NCBI GenBank assembly: GCA_016844465.1
Contig: JAERMO010000004.1
Span: 18,619 to 57,586, forward strand
DNA: 38,968 nt
Reading direction: 5' to 3'
Origin: Nitrosarchaeum sp.
GTDB lineage: Archaea > Thermoproteota > Nitrososphaeria > Nitrososphaerales > Nitrosopumilaceae
The notes under the pieces were generated by a model, which was given only the letters and a program-made list of their open reading frames with translations, was not told where the DNA came from and did not search any database. The translations under genes were made by a program, and so were the position numbers. This document shows positions 1 to 6,965 of the stretch, in pieces. Numbering within the stretch: the stretch's first letter is position 1; every line of letters starts with the position of its first letter.

Positions 1-2
1 GT

Positions 3-479
3 AAAGCAAAATTAAGAATGATCACAGGCAATAGATTCAAAATATCAGATCTTAGTGTACTTACAAAACTTTTTTCAGAAAGATACACTAAACGCTTTGA
101 TGTAAAACTAATCAGAGACAGTAAAATTAAGAAACTGCAAGATTTTATTAATAATGGTCAAATTGAATTAAAAATCGCAATTACAAATTCGGAGGAAATC
201 ACTAATTTATTCTCGGAGAGAATTGGGATATTTAAAGATGAAAATGATGACGCTGTTGCTTTTACTGGAACATCATCATCGCTCTCAACTAATACGCGAG
301 ACTTTGAATCAGTTGATGTTTTCACATCATGGAATGACAAGTCAAGAGTTGAAAGAAAAATAAGAGATTTTGATGATTTGTGGAAAAATAAAACAAAATA
401 TGTCGAAGTATATGATTTTATGGAAGCAGAAAAAAATAATCTGTTAAAATATTCATCAGAGTGGATTTACAACATCTAA
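3..479 (+). CDS. PLD-like nuclease domain of a DEAD/DEAH-type helicase, partial at the left edge and lacking its helicase part
   Basis: The reading frame is open to the window edge (K-A-K-L-R before the first ATG at 18), so the true start lies upstream. The pattern GIFKDENDDAVAFTGTSSS followed by RDFESVDVFTSW and FDDLWKNKTKYVEVYDF is characteristic of the N-terminal PLD-like domain carried by many helicases of restriction and defence loci. The family normally has H-x-K before GIF; here it reads S-E-R, so the HKD-type site looks degenerate. Relatives continue into a RecA-like helicase after the 'VYDF' segment, but this one stops about 22 residues later, overlapping endA by 4 nt. I infer a remnant of a defence helicase. 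A stand-alone domain protein is the alternative. Confidence 0.6.
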   Translation, partial: KAKLRMITGNRFKISDLSVLTKLFSERYTKRFDVKLIRDSKIKKLQDFINNGQIELKIAITNSEEITNLFSERIGIFKDENDDAVAFTGTSSSLSTNTRDFESVDVFTSWNDKSRVERKIRDFDDLWKNKTKYVEVYDFMEAEKNNLLKYSSEWIYNI

Positions 480-1039
480 AGTTCAATCAAGTCATCTATT
501 CTTGATTTATTCTCATAAAAATTCATCCGATTAATTTTATAATAGATTACTTCACCTCTTCTTTCAATTACTGCTATTACTGGCTCTTTTCCCATTTGAG
601 TAATTTGTTCAATTTTTTTCTGGAGATTTCCCATTTTTTCTTGTTGACCTTCATTGAGACCAAAAATTAGAAATTTTGCCGCCTTTTCACCAAATTGCCC
701 TCTTTCATACACTCGAAAATCAGAACCAAATCCAAATCCATCTTTTACCACATAACCTCTAGTTCTCAAATCCCTATAAATCAAAAATTTTGTAAGAGTT
801 TCAGAATCATTCTTTTGATAGATAATTAGTAAGTCATCAAAATTAATTTGCTTCTTGTTTTTTCGTAGTATTAATTTATCAGCAAATAACAAATAAAGAG
901 ATTCAAAGGGTTTTAAAAATAATTTCTCTTGTTCAATTTCCCCGTATCCCTTGAGTTCAAGTTCGTGAATCATTTCTTTATCGGAAATACAAGCCCGTTC
1001 AAAGATCAATTCACCTTTCACTAAAGGAGTTTCTTCCAT
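476..1039 (-). CDS. endA: tRNA-splicing endonuclease subunit (EndA-like), catalytic His apparently missing
   Basis: This 187-residue protein has the usual length for archaeal EndA, which cuts the bulge-helix-bulge motif in pre-tRNA. The C-terminal core is clear: YRDLRTRGYVVKDGFGFGSD then FRVY, and near the end VIAVIERRGEVIYYK. Aligning to the known Tyr-His-Lys triad (His ten residues after Tyr, Lys about 31 further), Tyr111 and Lys151 are present but the His position is Ala121. This suggests either the structural subunit of a heterotetrameric enzyme, whose catalytic partner would lie elsewhere, or an altered active site. It is divergent from the phasin-like gene and converges with the left-edge gene. 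Confidence 0.82.
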   Translation of the reverse strand: MEETPLVKGELIFERACISDKEMIHELELKGYGEIEQEKLFLKPFESLYLLFADKLILRKNKKQINFDDLLIIYQKNDSETLTKFLIYRDLRTRGYVVKDGFGFGSDFRVYERGQFGEKAAKFLIFGLNEGQQEKMGNLQKKIEQITQMGKEPVIAVIERRGEVIYYKINRMNFYENKSRIDDLIEL

Positions 1040-1213
1040 GATGAAGAGAAATTCAATGGTTTTCCATATTTATGTTGACCAAAGTCACGGTTTTCTATTA
1101 TTCCTACCATGAGATTCTAGAAAAATAAAATATGGAAAAATTATTTTGGGGTGGTTCTTTGGCGTGATTAAACAATAAATTCTAAATTTAAAAAATTACC
1201 GTCTTAGCCAATA

Positions 1214-1239
1214 ATTACCAATTATTACCGTTTATTACC
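1214..1239 (+). repeat. Three 10-bp tandem repeats of the TTATTACC type
   Basis: ATTACC occurs at 1214, 1224 and 1234, exactly one helical turn apart, in units ataattacca / attattaccg / tttattacca. A fourth ATTACC lies at 1195. The array ends directly before a TATA box, so proteins bound to it would stack on the same DNA face next to TFB and TBP. I infer an operator or activator site for the downstream gene. Confidence 0.6.
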
Positions 1240-1241
1240 AT

Positions 1242-1253
1242 TAGTATATATAA
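1242..1253 (+). promoter_or_regulatory. TATA box of the phasin-like gene
   Basis: The sequence agtatatataac is a strong archaeal TATA element about 26 bp upstream of the ATG at 1274. Transcription would start at or a few bases before the start codon, giving a leaderless or near-leaderless mRNA. Confidence 0.6.
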
Positions 1254-1273
1254 CCAGATAAATACCCTTGATC

Positions 1274-1684
1274 ATGAGTACCCCTCAAGAAACAAAAGAC
1301 GTCTTTACAGTGTGTAAAAAAAGTGTTGCAAAATTTTTTAATGAAATTGAAAAATCAGCGCCATTATATCAACAATTAGCATCCAATATTCAACAAAATT
1401 ACCATGAAGCATGGAAAAATGTAATTAATTCATCAATTGCTTTAGAACAGGAATATGCAACCAAGGCAGGTTTGAAAACTGACGTGCCAGAAGGAACTTT
1501 GAAAGCTATTCAGGATATTACTGAGCAGGCTATCGCAGTATATACTGCTCAAAATAAGATTGCTTTTGATGCTACTGATTCAACGAAAAAGGCATTTGAT
1601 GCATTCAATGAGAATACAAAATCATTTGCTACATTGAATAAAAATATGATGCAATTGATGATGTCTGTATTTACACAGAAATAA
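1274..1684 (+). CDS. Small all-helical phasin-like protein
   Basis: I chose ATG 1274 over the TTG at 1268 of the ORF track because it sits at the right distance from the TATA box. The 136-residue product has no Cys, no signal peptide and no membrane segment. It consists of amphipathic helices rich in Ala, Lys, Gln and Phe, for example AIAVYTAQNKIAFDATDST and KKAFDAFNENTKSF, ending in a Met-rich tail. This resembles phasins, the coat proteins of polyhydroxyalkanoate granules, and ammonia-oxidising archaea are reported to carry PHA synthase genes. No pha gene is visible here, so the role is an inference. The strong promoter and tandem repeats suggest a well-expressed, regulated gene. Confidence 0.5.
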   Translation: MSTPQETKDVFTVCKKSVAKFFNEIEKSAPLYQQLASNIQQNYHEAWKNVINSSIALEQEYATKAGLKTDVPEGTLKAIQDITEQAIAVYTAQNKIAFDATDSTKKAFDAFNENTKSFATLNKNMMQLMMSVFTQK

Positions 1685-1849
1685 TAAAGTAACTGATGAG
1701 TCTCTTTTCAAAATATTTTTCTAATTTTTATTCCTAATTGAAAATATTTCACAGTGATTTAATTCATAAATTATTATTTCTCTGTACCTAACTTGCAACA
1801 AACGATGATTCTATTGTTACTATTTTGGAAACTCATTACTTTTGATTTT

Positions 1850-2039
1850 TTACAAAAGATTTCCTTTATATTTTCTTGATCTTGGCCTAGTTCTCAAAGA
1901 CATGCCACAACATGGACACCAATGACTAGCCCACTTTACGAATAATTCACATAAATTGCATCTTTTTTGATCACTAGCATTCTGAATTGATGTGCATCCC
2001 ATTTAACCTTGAATTTAGTCAAATTCCCTTACATGACAT
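1850..2039 (-). pseudogene. Decayed thaumarchaeal zinc-ribbon protein, copy 1
   Basis: Too short for the ORF track. From an ATG at 2002 the frame reads MGCTSIQNASDQKRCNLCEL...HWCPCCGMSLRTRPRS to a TAA at 1850 (50 residues). This keeps the C-terminal half of the small 'CxxC...WCPCC..LRTxPR' zinc-ribbon family. The family's N-terminus is still visible upstream in another frame as ATG TCA TGT AAG GGA ATT TGA (M-S-C-K-G-I-stop), where relatives have CKGIC. The gene therefore carries a stop and a frameshift. A short protein from ATG 2002 with both CxxC pairs remains possible. It is paralogous to the next copy, sharing a near-identical tgcatcttttttga segment. Confidence 0.6.
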
Positions 2040-2063
2040 TTCATGATACCTCTTTTTTGCAGG

Positions 2064-2267
2064 CTATACATCAAGAAATTTTCTCTTGTGAAATCCATTA
2101 CGCGGTGATGATCGCAGTCTGCAATTACAACATGGGCAGAAAACTCCATCTCATCTAATAAAAATTTTACACAAATTGCATCTTTTTTGACCTACCGTAT
2201 ATCTTTCATTGTTCACAGGTTTTGTCACAATGTATCTACGACAAATACCGTTACAAATTTCAGACAT
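2064..2267 (-). pseudogene. Zinc-ribbon protein, copy 2, with TGA in place of a conserved Trp
   Basis: Read from ATG 2267 the frame gives MSEICNGICRRY...GQKRCNLCKIFIR, then TGA, then DGVFCPCCNCRLRSSPRN to a TAG at 2064: 67 codons plus stop. This matches the complete small zinc-ribbon family (CNGIC, CxLC, FCPCC, LRxxPRN). The interrupted position follows 'FIR' and precedes 'DG', where relatives have Trp, so TGG to TGA is the simplest change. Everything after the stop is still well conserved, so the change is recent or the stop is read through. The ORF track missed the gene because of the stop. Confidence 0.65.
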
Positions 2268-2269
2268 TA

Positions 2270-2428
2270 TTAATAAATCTCATCTAAAATTGTTGGAGAA
2301 ATCAATGGATCATGTTTGTTGTATTCAAAAAGACTTTTCAATGTATCATTGTTATGAAATTTAATCAGGTGACTCTTTGTTAATACATAAATTAATTTAG
2401 AATATGACAGATTTCTGCTATGACTCAC
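2270..2428 (-). pseudogene. Possible small ORF or gene remnant upstream of the zinc-ribbon gene
   Basis: A GTG-started frame reads VSHSRNLSYSKLIYVLTK... for 52 residues and ends 2 nt before the ATG of zinc-ribbon copy 2. Just upstream in another frame is a short piece, MFFNHDDVENK, ending in TGA, so the original gene may have been longer and frameshifted. I do not recognise the product. The remainder of the spacer, 2429-2646, shows only AT-rich sequence. Coding status is uncertain. Confidence 0.25.
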
Positions 2429-2649
2429 TTATTTTCAACATCATCATGATTGAAAAACATTATCAATTCTTGTATTCTATATCTGCTCTCATTGACAATT
2501 AAGGGAAATTAAAAAATTATGATATTTTCAAGTTTTTTCTAAACATCTTTTTAAGATAAATTCAAAGAAGGGATTCTCCTTAAATGATCTTCAGAATATT
2601 TCAAGAAATTATCAAGTTTTTAAAATTAAATCTAGATGTAATCAATTTT

Positions 2650-2661
2650 TTAAAACTTTAT
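2650..2661 (+). promoter_or_regulatory. TATA box of the first DUF6659-type gene
   Basis: ttaaaactttat lies about 30 bp upstream of the ATG at 2687. This spacing gives a leaderless transcript and supports that ATG rather than the GTG at 2675. Confidence 0.45.
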
Positions 2662-2686
2662 CATCTAGTACACTGTGTATCTGTAT

Positions 2687-3040
2687 ATGGATTATCAAAG
2701 TCTTTATGACAAAGCTATGAAAATTAGTCCTGCAATTCGTTATGCAACCATCACTGACATGAATGGAAAAATAAAACAAAGCGGCCACAGGAAAGGGGTA
2801 AAAAGTCTTTTAACATCTAAAGAGAGTCTGAAATCGCTAAAATTATCTGCAAATATGTGGAAAGCACGAAATGAACTCTCAAGCAAGATAGGAAATGGCA
2901 AATATGCTCTTGCCGAGTATGCAAACATCAAACGTATTGTGATACCTCTTAACGATGCACATCTACTCTATCTAACTACTAGTGCTAGAGCCGATCACAC
3001 TAAAATCATCAGTAAGGCCATTAGATTGAGGCTAAAATAG
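2687..3040 (+). CDS. DUF6659-type thaumarchaeal protein, copy 1
   Basis: ATG 2687 is preferred to GTG 2675 because it aligns with the starts of the other two copies (MDYQSLYDKAMK / MIYKSIFDKVLD / MLYTEKYEKLLN). The 117-residue protein follows the family pattern: I-RYATITDMNGKI, then RKGVKSLLTSKESLKSL, a W-x-x-R-x-x-L stretch, GKYALAEYANIKRIVIPL, LLYLTTSARADH and a basic helix. I recognise it from memory as the DUF6659 family, which is multicopy in these archaea. The alternating beta/alpha layout is compatible with a roadblock/LC7-like fold, but that is a guess. No catalytic residues are apparent and the function is unknown. A T-rich tract at 3060-3075 may terminate transcription. Confidence 0.75.
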   Translation: MDYQSLYDKAMKISPAIRYATITDMNGKIKQSGHRKGVKSLLTSKESLKSLKLSANMWKARNELSSKIGNGKYALAEYANIKRIVIPLNDAHLLYLTTSARADHTKIISKAIRLRLK

Positions 3041-3131
3041 CAAGATAGGTAAAGAATTCTGCTTTTCTTTTTATAAGCCATATTTCTGAATACTAAATCA
3101 CTGTCAATTATTTTACCTAGATTTTAGTTCC

Positions 3132-3145
3132 AGTAACTAGTTACT
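3132..3145. repeat. Perfect 14-bp palindrome AGTAACTAGTTACT
   Basis: The 14 bases equal their own reverse complement. The site lies about 70 bp before the start of the HD hydrolase gene in an otherwise AT-rich spacer. A dimeric regulator site is the simplest reading. Confidence 0.4.
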
Positions 3146-3215
3146 ATGAGAGACTTTACAAATATAATTACTCGTGATAAACAAGTTTTTGAATGACGAA
3201 CTATAGTAATAGATT

Positions 3216-3890
3216 GTGAATATTCAAAAAGCAACAAAAAATGATTTGTTCAAAATTATAGAAAGTGAGGGACATGTTAGAATCGATAGTTTTGTTGAGA
3301 GCGCAGTAGAGTTAGCTGAGGAGGTTCACGGTGATCTTAAAAGAGAAGATGACCAATCATCCTTTTTGGAGACACATATCTGGCCAGTAACAATTGATGT
3401 GATCAGACATTATAAATCTGCAGGAAAATTACTTACTACTCTACAAATTGTTTCATCTATTTTACATGATGTATTGGAAGATGATGAAAAAATATTGGAT
3501 CAATACGCCTCAAAATCATATGGTTTTGACGCGTATTTTCGGCATAGATTTGGAGAATACACATATAATGTTGCAATAAATTTAAAGGCAATCCCACTTG
3601 AAACATACCAACAATATGATGAAAAAATTGGCGAACATACTAGATTTCAAGAATATTGTACCAAACTTGTAAGATCATCATATGATGTAAAAATAATCAA
3701 ACTCGCTGATAGATTAAACAACATGGCTTTTGTTTCCCAATTACCAAAAAATGACAAAATTAAAAGATATATCCGAGAAGCAGAGGATTTTTACATTGCA
3801 TTTACACTAATTCCTCCATCTACAGATGAATTTTATTTTAGAATGAGACAGCTGTATGACGAACTAAAGAGCATAATTATTACAGCCTAA
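3216..3890 (+). CDS. HD-domain phosphohydrolase of the SpoT/MESH1 type
   Basis: The 224-residue soluble protein has the metal-binding HD signature of ppGpp hydrolases: His54 in THIWPV, His84-Asp85 in SILHDVLEDD with the ED pair at 88-89, and Asp165 in KLADRLNNM. These match the H...HD...D arrangement of RelA/SpoT hydrolase domains and of MESH1, including the 'KLADR.xNM' block. No synthetase, TGS or ACT domain follows, so it resembles a small alarmone hydrolase. Archaea usually lack the full stringent response, so the substrate may be ppGpp-like, NADPH (as for human MESH1) or something else. It starts with GTG and converges on fixCX with a 12-nt gap. Confidence 0.75.
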   Translation: MNIQKATKNDLFKIIESEGHVRIDSFVESAVELAEEVHGDLKREDDQSSFLETHIWPVTIDVIRHYKSAGKLLTTLQIVSSILHDVLEDDEKILDQYASKSYGFDAYFRHRFGEYTYNVAINLKAIPLETYQQYDEKIGEHTRFQEYCTKLVRSSYDVKIIKLADRLNNMAFVSQLPKNDKIKRYIREAEDFYIAFTLIPPSTDEFYFRMRQLYDELKSIIITA

Positions 3891-3902
3891 TTCAAGAAAA
3901 AA

Positions 3903-5777
3903 TTAACCGTATTGATAATGGATTCCCTTTTCTCCACGAGGATGTCGCCATTCTGTTTCTTGTGAACAAGTACCACAATCTAGACAGCCTTCATGTTGTA
4001 TCACAACTTTTTCTCCTTCTTCACTGTAACACTTTGCGGGGCACAGTGTTACCATCTCTTTCATAAATTCACTATTAGAATTTAAAACCTTTATGTGAGA
4101 TTTATGATCGTCATTGTAATTTAACTTTGCAATACGATCTGCAATTGAAGGAATACTTGGAGAATATGAAGATGAGACGGATGTTCCTAATCGTTCAGCC
4201 AGTCGCATTGGGACCTTTACGTAAGTATCTTCTGATTCAATAATTGGTAGAAGCCGTTCATATCCAAGAATGTTTGCAAACTTGATAGCAATACCCCTTA
4301 AAGTTCCACTTGACATCATTTTTAAAATTGGGCCATAACGTGAACCAATAATGTCTCTTGGAACATCTTTTGCTGCATCAAGGAAAATCTTAAGATAATC
4401 CTTGTCAATTTGCTTCATATCTATAGTATACGGACTTTCCTCTACTAATTGAGAATAATATTCACCAAGATATTTTTCTGAAAAGTCATCTTTATCAAGA
4501 GCTCTTGCTATAGCATTAGCTGCCCGCACTCCATCATCAATTCCAACATTTAATCCCTCAATTCTTGGACCTACAAAAACTCCCCTTCCAGCGGCATCTC
4601 CTATAAACAAAATGTTTTTGAAGAATGGTTTTTTCATTCTGCATCTCTTGCCATCTGGAACCAATTTTGCACCATATTCCATTTCAACATAATCGGTTCC
4701 AAAAGTAACGCCATACGTTTTAGACATTTGGTCTTGAGTGGACAATAATGCGGTTTGTATATCCTCGACAGTTTTATATTTGCCAGAATTGATTAGACGT
4801 TCCCTTCCACTAGAAGAAAGATATGCTCCTCTGATCTCATTCCAATTTTTAATTAGTTTGGCTACTGCAAAACGAATTCGAAGTTGCTCTTCTTGTGGTA
4901 AACCCTTATTGATTTCTCCTTTAACTGGAACTTGATCTTTGATAAACTCACTTACCATTGGATTTTTTAGTAATGCATCAATCAGATTGTATGGTTCTGT
5001 TGGATTTGATAATAGTGAATCAAAATGATATACAGCTCCTACCGAAAGTGTTTCACGATTTGTGTAAAGGAATCCACCACCAATATGATTTAGTGTTACA
5101 TCGCCTGCAAAAAGGTGAGCGGCTCCTTCGTCAACACCTATTCCAAATCTTTTGTTTATCTCATCTTCAGGGAGTTTAATGATTACTTTGACTCCTTGAT
5201 ACAATTGTGTGGGGGTGAATTTTGGTCTAGCACCAACCATATCTGCAACTTCAGAATTCACTCCATCAGCTGCAATTATTGCTTTAACTTCAAACTCTTC
5301 TAATTCGTCAGTTTGAATGATTGACGTTCCTTTTTGTTCATTCCATGTGATTGAGTGTACATGGACTCCGGGTATTATCCCACCACCAAGTTTTTGAGAA
5401 CTCTCAACTGCTTGTTTGGCAAACCATGAATTGAGTTTGTTTAGTAAAACTGTACAACCAAAATTAGATTGATAGTCATGTGCGGCAGTAAGATCCATCG
5501 AATACACCTTATCTTTTGATGTTGAATGAAGAATGTATTTTGTAATCTTTCTTTCAAATGGAGCATCATTAAGAAAATTTTCGTATATTTCTTCAACGTT
5601 GATTACTCTGCCGTTATTTGGTTTTTTTGAATAAAGAATTCCTCCAGAGATGTTTTTTGCACCAATTTTGGTTCCTGCCTCTAAGAGAATGGCTTGTTTT
5701 CCAAGATTTGATAACTGTTTTAGAGCAGCCAAGCCCGCAGACCCGCCCCCAATAATTGCCACATCGTATTTTTCCAA
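3903..5777 (-). CDS. fixC: ETF:quinone oxidoreductase, FixC fused to FixX-type ferredoxin
   Basis: Third gene of the fixABC(X) operon, starting 6 nt after fixB. The N-terminus VAIIGGGSAGLAAL is an FAD-binding Rossmann fold. The middle is typical FixC/ETF-QO (GCTVLLNKLNSWFAKQA, then NILFIGDAAGRGVFVGPRIEG, which contacts FAD). The last 46 residues are a FixX-like ferredoxin with Cys579, 583, 598, 601 and 604 (CPAKCY ... GCLDCGTC), enough for one [4Fe-4S] cluster. At 624 residues it is longer than bacterial FixC and resembles the ETF-QO fusion. It should take electrons from the ETF and pass them to membrane quinone, likely menaquinone in this lineage (inference). Confidence 0.9.
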   Translation of the reverse strand: MEKYDVAIIGGGSAGLAALKQLSNLGKQAILLEAGTKIGAKNISGGILYSKKPNNGRVINVEEIYENFLNDAPFERKITKYILHSTSKDKVYSMDLTAAHDYQSNFGCTVLLNKLNSWFAKQAVESSQKLGGGIIPGVHVHSITWNEQKGTSIIQTDELEEFEVKAIIAADGVNSEVADMVGARPKFTPTQLYQGVKVIIKLPEDEINKRFGIGVDEGAAHLFAGDVTLNHIGGGFLYTNRETLSVGAVYHFDSLLSNPTEPYNLIDALLKNPMVSEFIKDQVPVKGEINKGLPQEEQLRIRFAVAKLIKNWNEIRGAYLSSSGRERLINSGKYKTVEDIQTALLSTQDQMSKTYGVTFGTDYVEMEYGAKLVPDGKRCRMKKPFFKNILFIGDAAGRGVFVGPRIEGLNVGIDDGVRAANAIARALDKDDFSEKYLGEYYSQLVEESPYTIDMKQIDKDYLKIFLDAAKDVPRDIIGSRYGPILKMMSSGTLRGIAIKFANILGYERLLPIIESEDTYVKVPMRLAERLGTSVSSSYSPSIPSIADRIAKLNYNDDHKSHIKVLNSNSEFMKEMVTLCPAKCYSEEGEKVVIQHEGCLDCGTCSQETEWRHPRGEKGIHYQYG

Positions 5778-5783
5778 ATTTCT

Positions 5784-6965
5784 TTAAGCCTCAATAATGT
5801 GTATTTGTTTTCTGATTTCTTCAATCAACATAGGAATCACATCTTCCATCCTTCCTTTTATGAAAATATCACATTCGTCTTTAATAGGAGCATTCTCGTC
5901 AGGATTAATTGCCACCACAAATCCAGAATCTTTCATTCCCCACACATGCTGCATTGCCCCACTTACTCCAGCTGCGATATAGAGCATAGCACTTGTTTTA
6001 TGGCCGCTGGTTCCAATTACTCTGTCTGGAATCATATATTTTAAATCTAGTGCTTGACTAACTAAAAATGGCTTTTTTGATATTGGAAGAGTAATGCCAA
6101 TTTCTGCATTCAATTCTTTTGCCAATTGTTCTAAAAGCTTAATATTTTGTTCTGGTTCATCCTTAACTCCTCTTCCAAAACTGACAATTGTTCTTGGAGT
6201 CTCAAAATCAACTTCACTCTGGATAACCTTACGGCTGAGAATTTTAACCCTGAGATCTCTCTCATCAATTTTGGGAATAAATTCAATTATTTTTCCCTCC
6301 CTTTTTGGATCTTGTTTTAGTGGTTCAAAAACTCCGGGTATAATACTACAAGCTTGTGGATGGTAATCTCGCTTAAAGGCAGGATTACGATTATCAAGAC
6401 AAAGAATAGTAGTCCATAAGAATCCTGAAAAGTCAGGCCTGTACATCTCTAGAGTTTTTGCATAGATTTCCTTACTGCCCCCTGTTTTTTGTTGATGTGA
6501 CATTTCAATGTCTTCGATTACTAGTTGATTGATATCTGAAGCTAGACCAGATTCTAATTCTGTTAGAACAGTTGATGAAAGGTGTCTTCCTATACTATCT
6601 GCTGCAAAAAACATGTATCTTGGCCTTTTTATTTCACCTGCATATAGCGGCTCTATCTCGTCTAGAGTTTTCTTGTCCTGAGCAATCTGACTAATGACTT
6701 TGGTGTAAATAGTATTTCGTATATCTTTTAGTTCAGGATGATCAGAATAGATTACAACGTCAGCCCCATATTCGATTAATTGTTTAGACATATCCTTTAT
6801 GTTATATCCAAGTATTACTGCAACTACTTTCTCATTTGAAGAATACTTTGAATTAAAATCATCTAAAAGACGTCTTGCCTCTCCAATCATTTCAAGGCTT
6901 ACCTGAAGAAACTCTCCGTCTATATGCTCAATTACAACATACAAGTGTCTATAATTTTCGGCCAT
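5784..6965 (-). CDS. fixB: Electron transfer flavoprotein alpha subunit
   Basis: 393 residues. The C-terminal FAD domain is diagnostic: RVIGTSGHKTSAMLYIAAG then SGAMQHVWGMKDSGFVVAIN and NAPIKDECDIFIKGRMEDVIPML, as in ETF alpha. Most relatives have GQTG where this has GTSG. The N-terminal domain is longer than in mitochondrial ETF alpha, and no ferredoxin insert is visible. The ATG overlaps the fixA stop by one base (TAATG), indicating translational coupling. It works as a heterodimer with FixA and donates electrons to FixCX. Whether this ETF bifurcates cannot be settled from the sequence alone. Confidence 0.9.
   Translation of the reverse strand: MAENYRHLYVVIEHIDGEFLQVSLEMIGEARRLLDDFNSKYSSNEKVVAVILGYNIKDMSKQLIEYGADVVIYSDHPELKDIRNTIYTKVISQIAQDKKTLDEIEPLYAGEIKRPRYMFFAADSIGRHLSSTVLTELESGLASDINQLVIEDIEMSHQQKTGGSKEIYAKTLEMYRPDFSGFLWTTILCLDNRNPAFKRDYHPQACSIIPGVFEPLKQDPKREGKIIEFIPKIDERDLRVKILSRKVIQSEVDFETPRTIVSFGRGVKDEPEQNIKLLEQLAKELNAEIGITLPISKKPFLVSQALDLKYMIPDRVIGTSGHKTSAMLYIAAGVSGAMQHVWGMKDSGFVVAINPDENAPIKDECDIFIKGRMEDVIPMLIEEIRKQIHIIEA

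Noticed and set aside
1214-1239. CRISPR-like array
   Set aside because: Units are 10 bp with no spacers and only three copies; regulatory repeats fit better. No CRISPR or cas genes occur in the window.
2064-2267. Genome-wide reassignment of TGA to Trp
   Set aside because: TGA is the only sensible stop for rpl13 (inside an ATGA overlap), nob1 and the ferredoxin gene, and normal Trp codons are TGG throughout. At most, local readthrough remains possible.
4738-5303. Plus-strand ORFs of 62-73 residues inside fixCX
   Set aside because: Shadow frames of a well-supported gene, without promoter or family resemblance.
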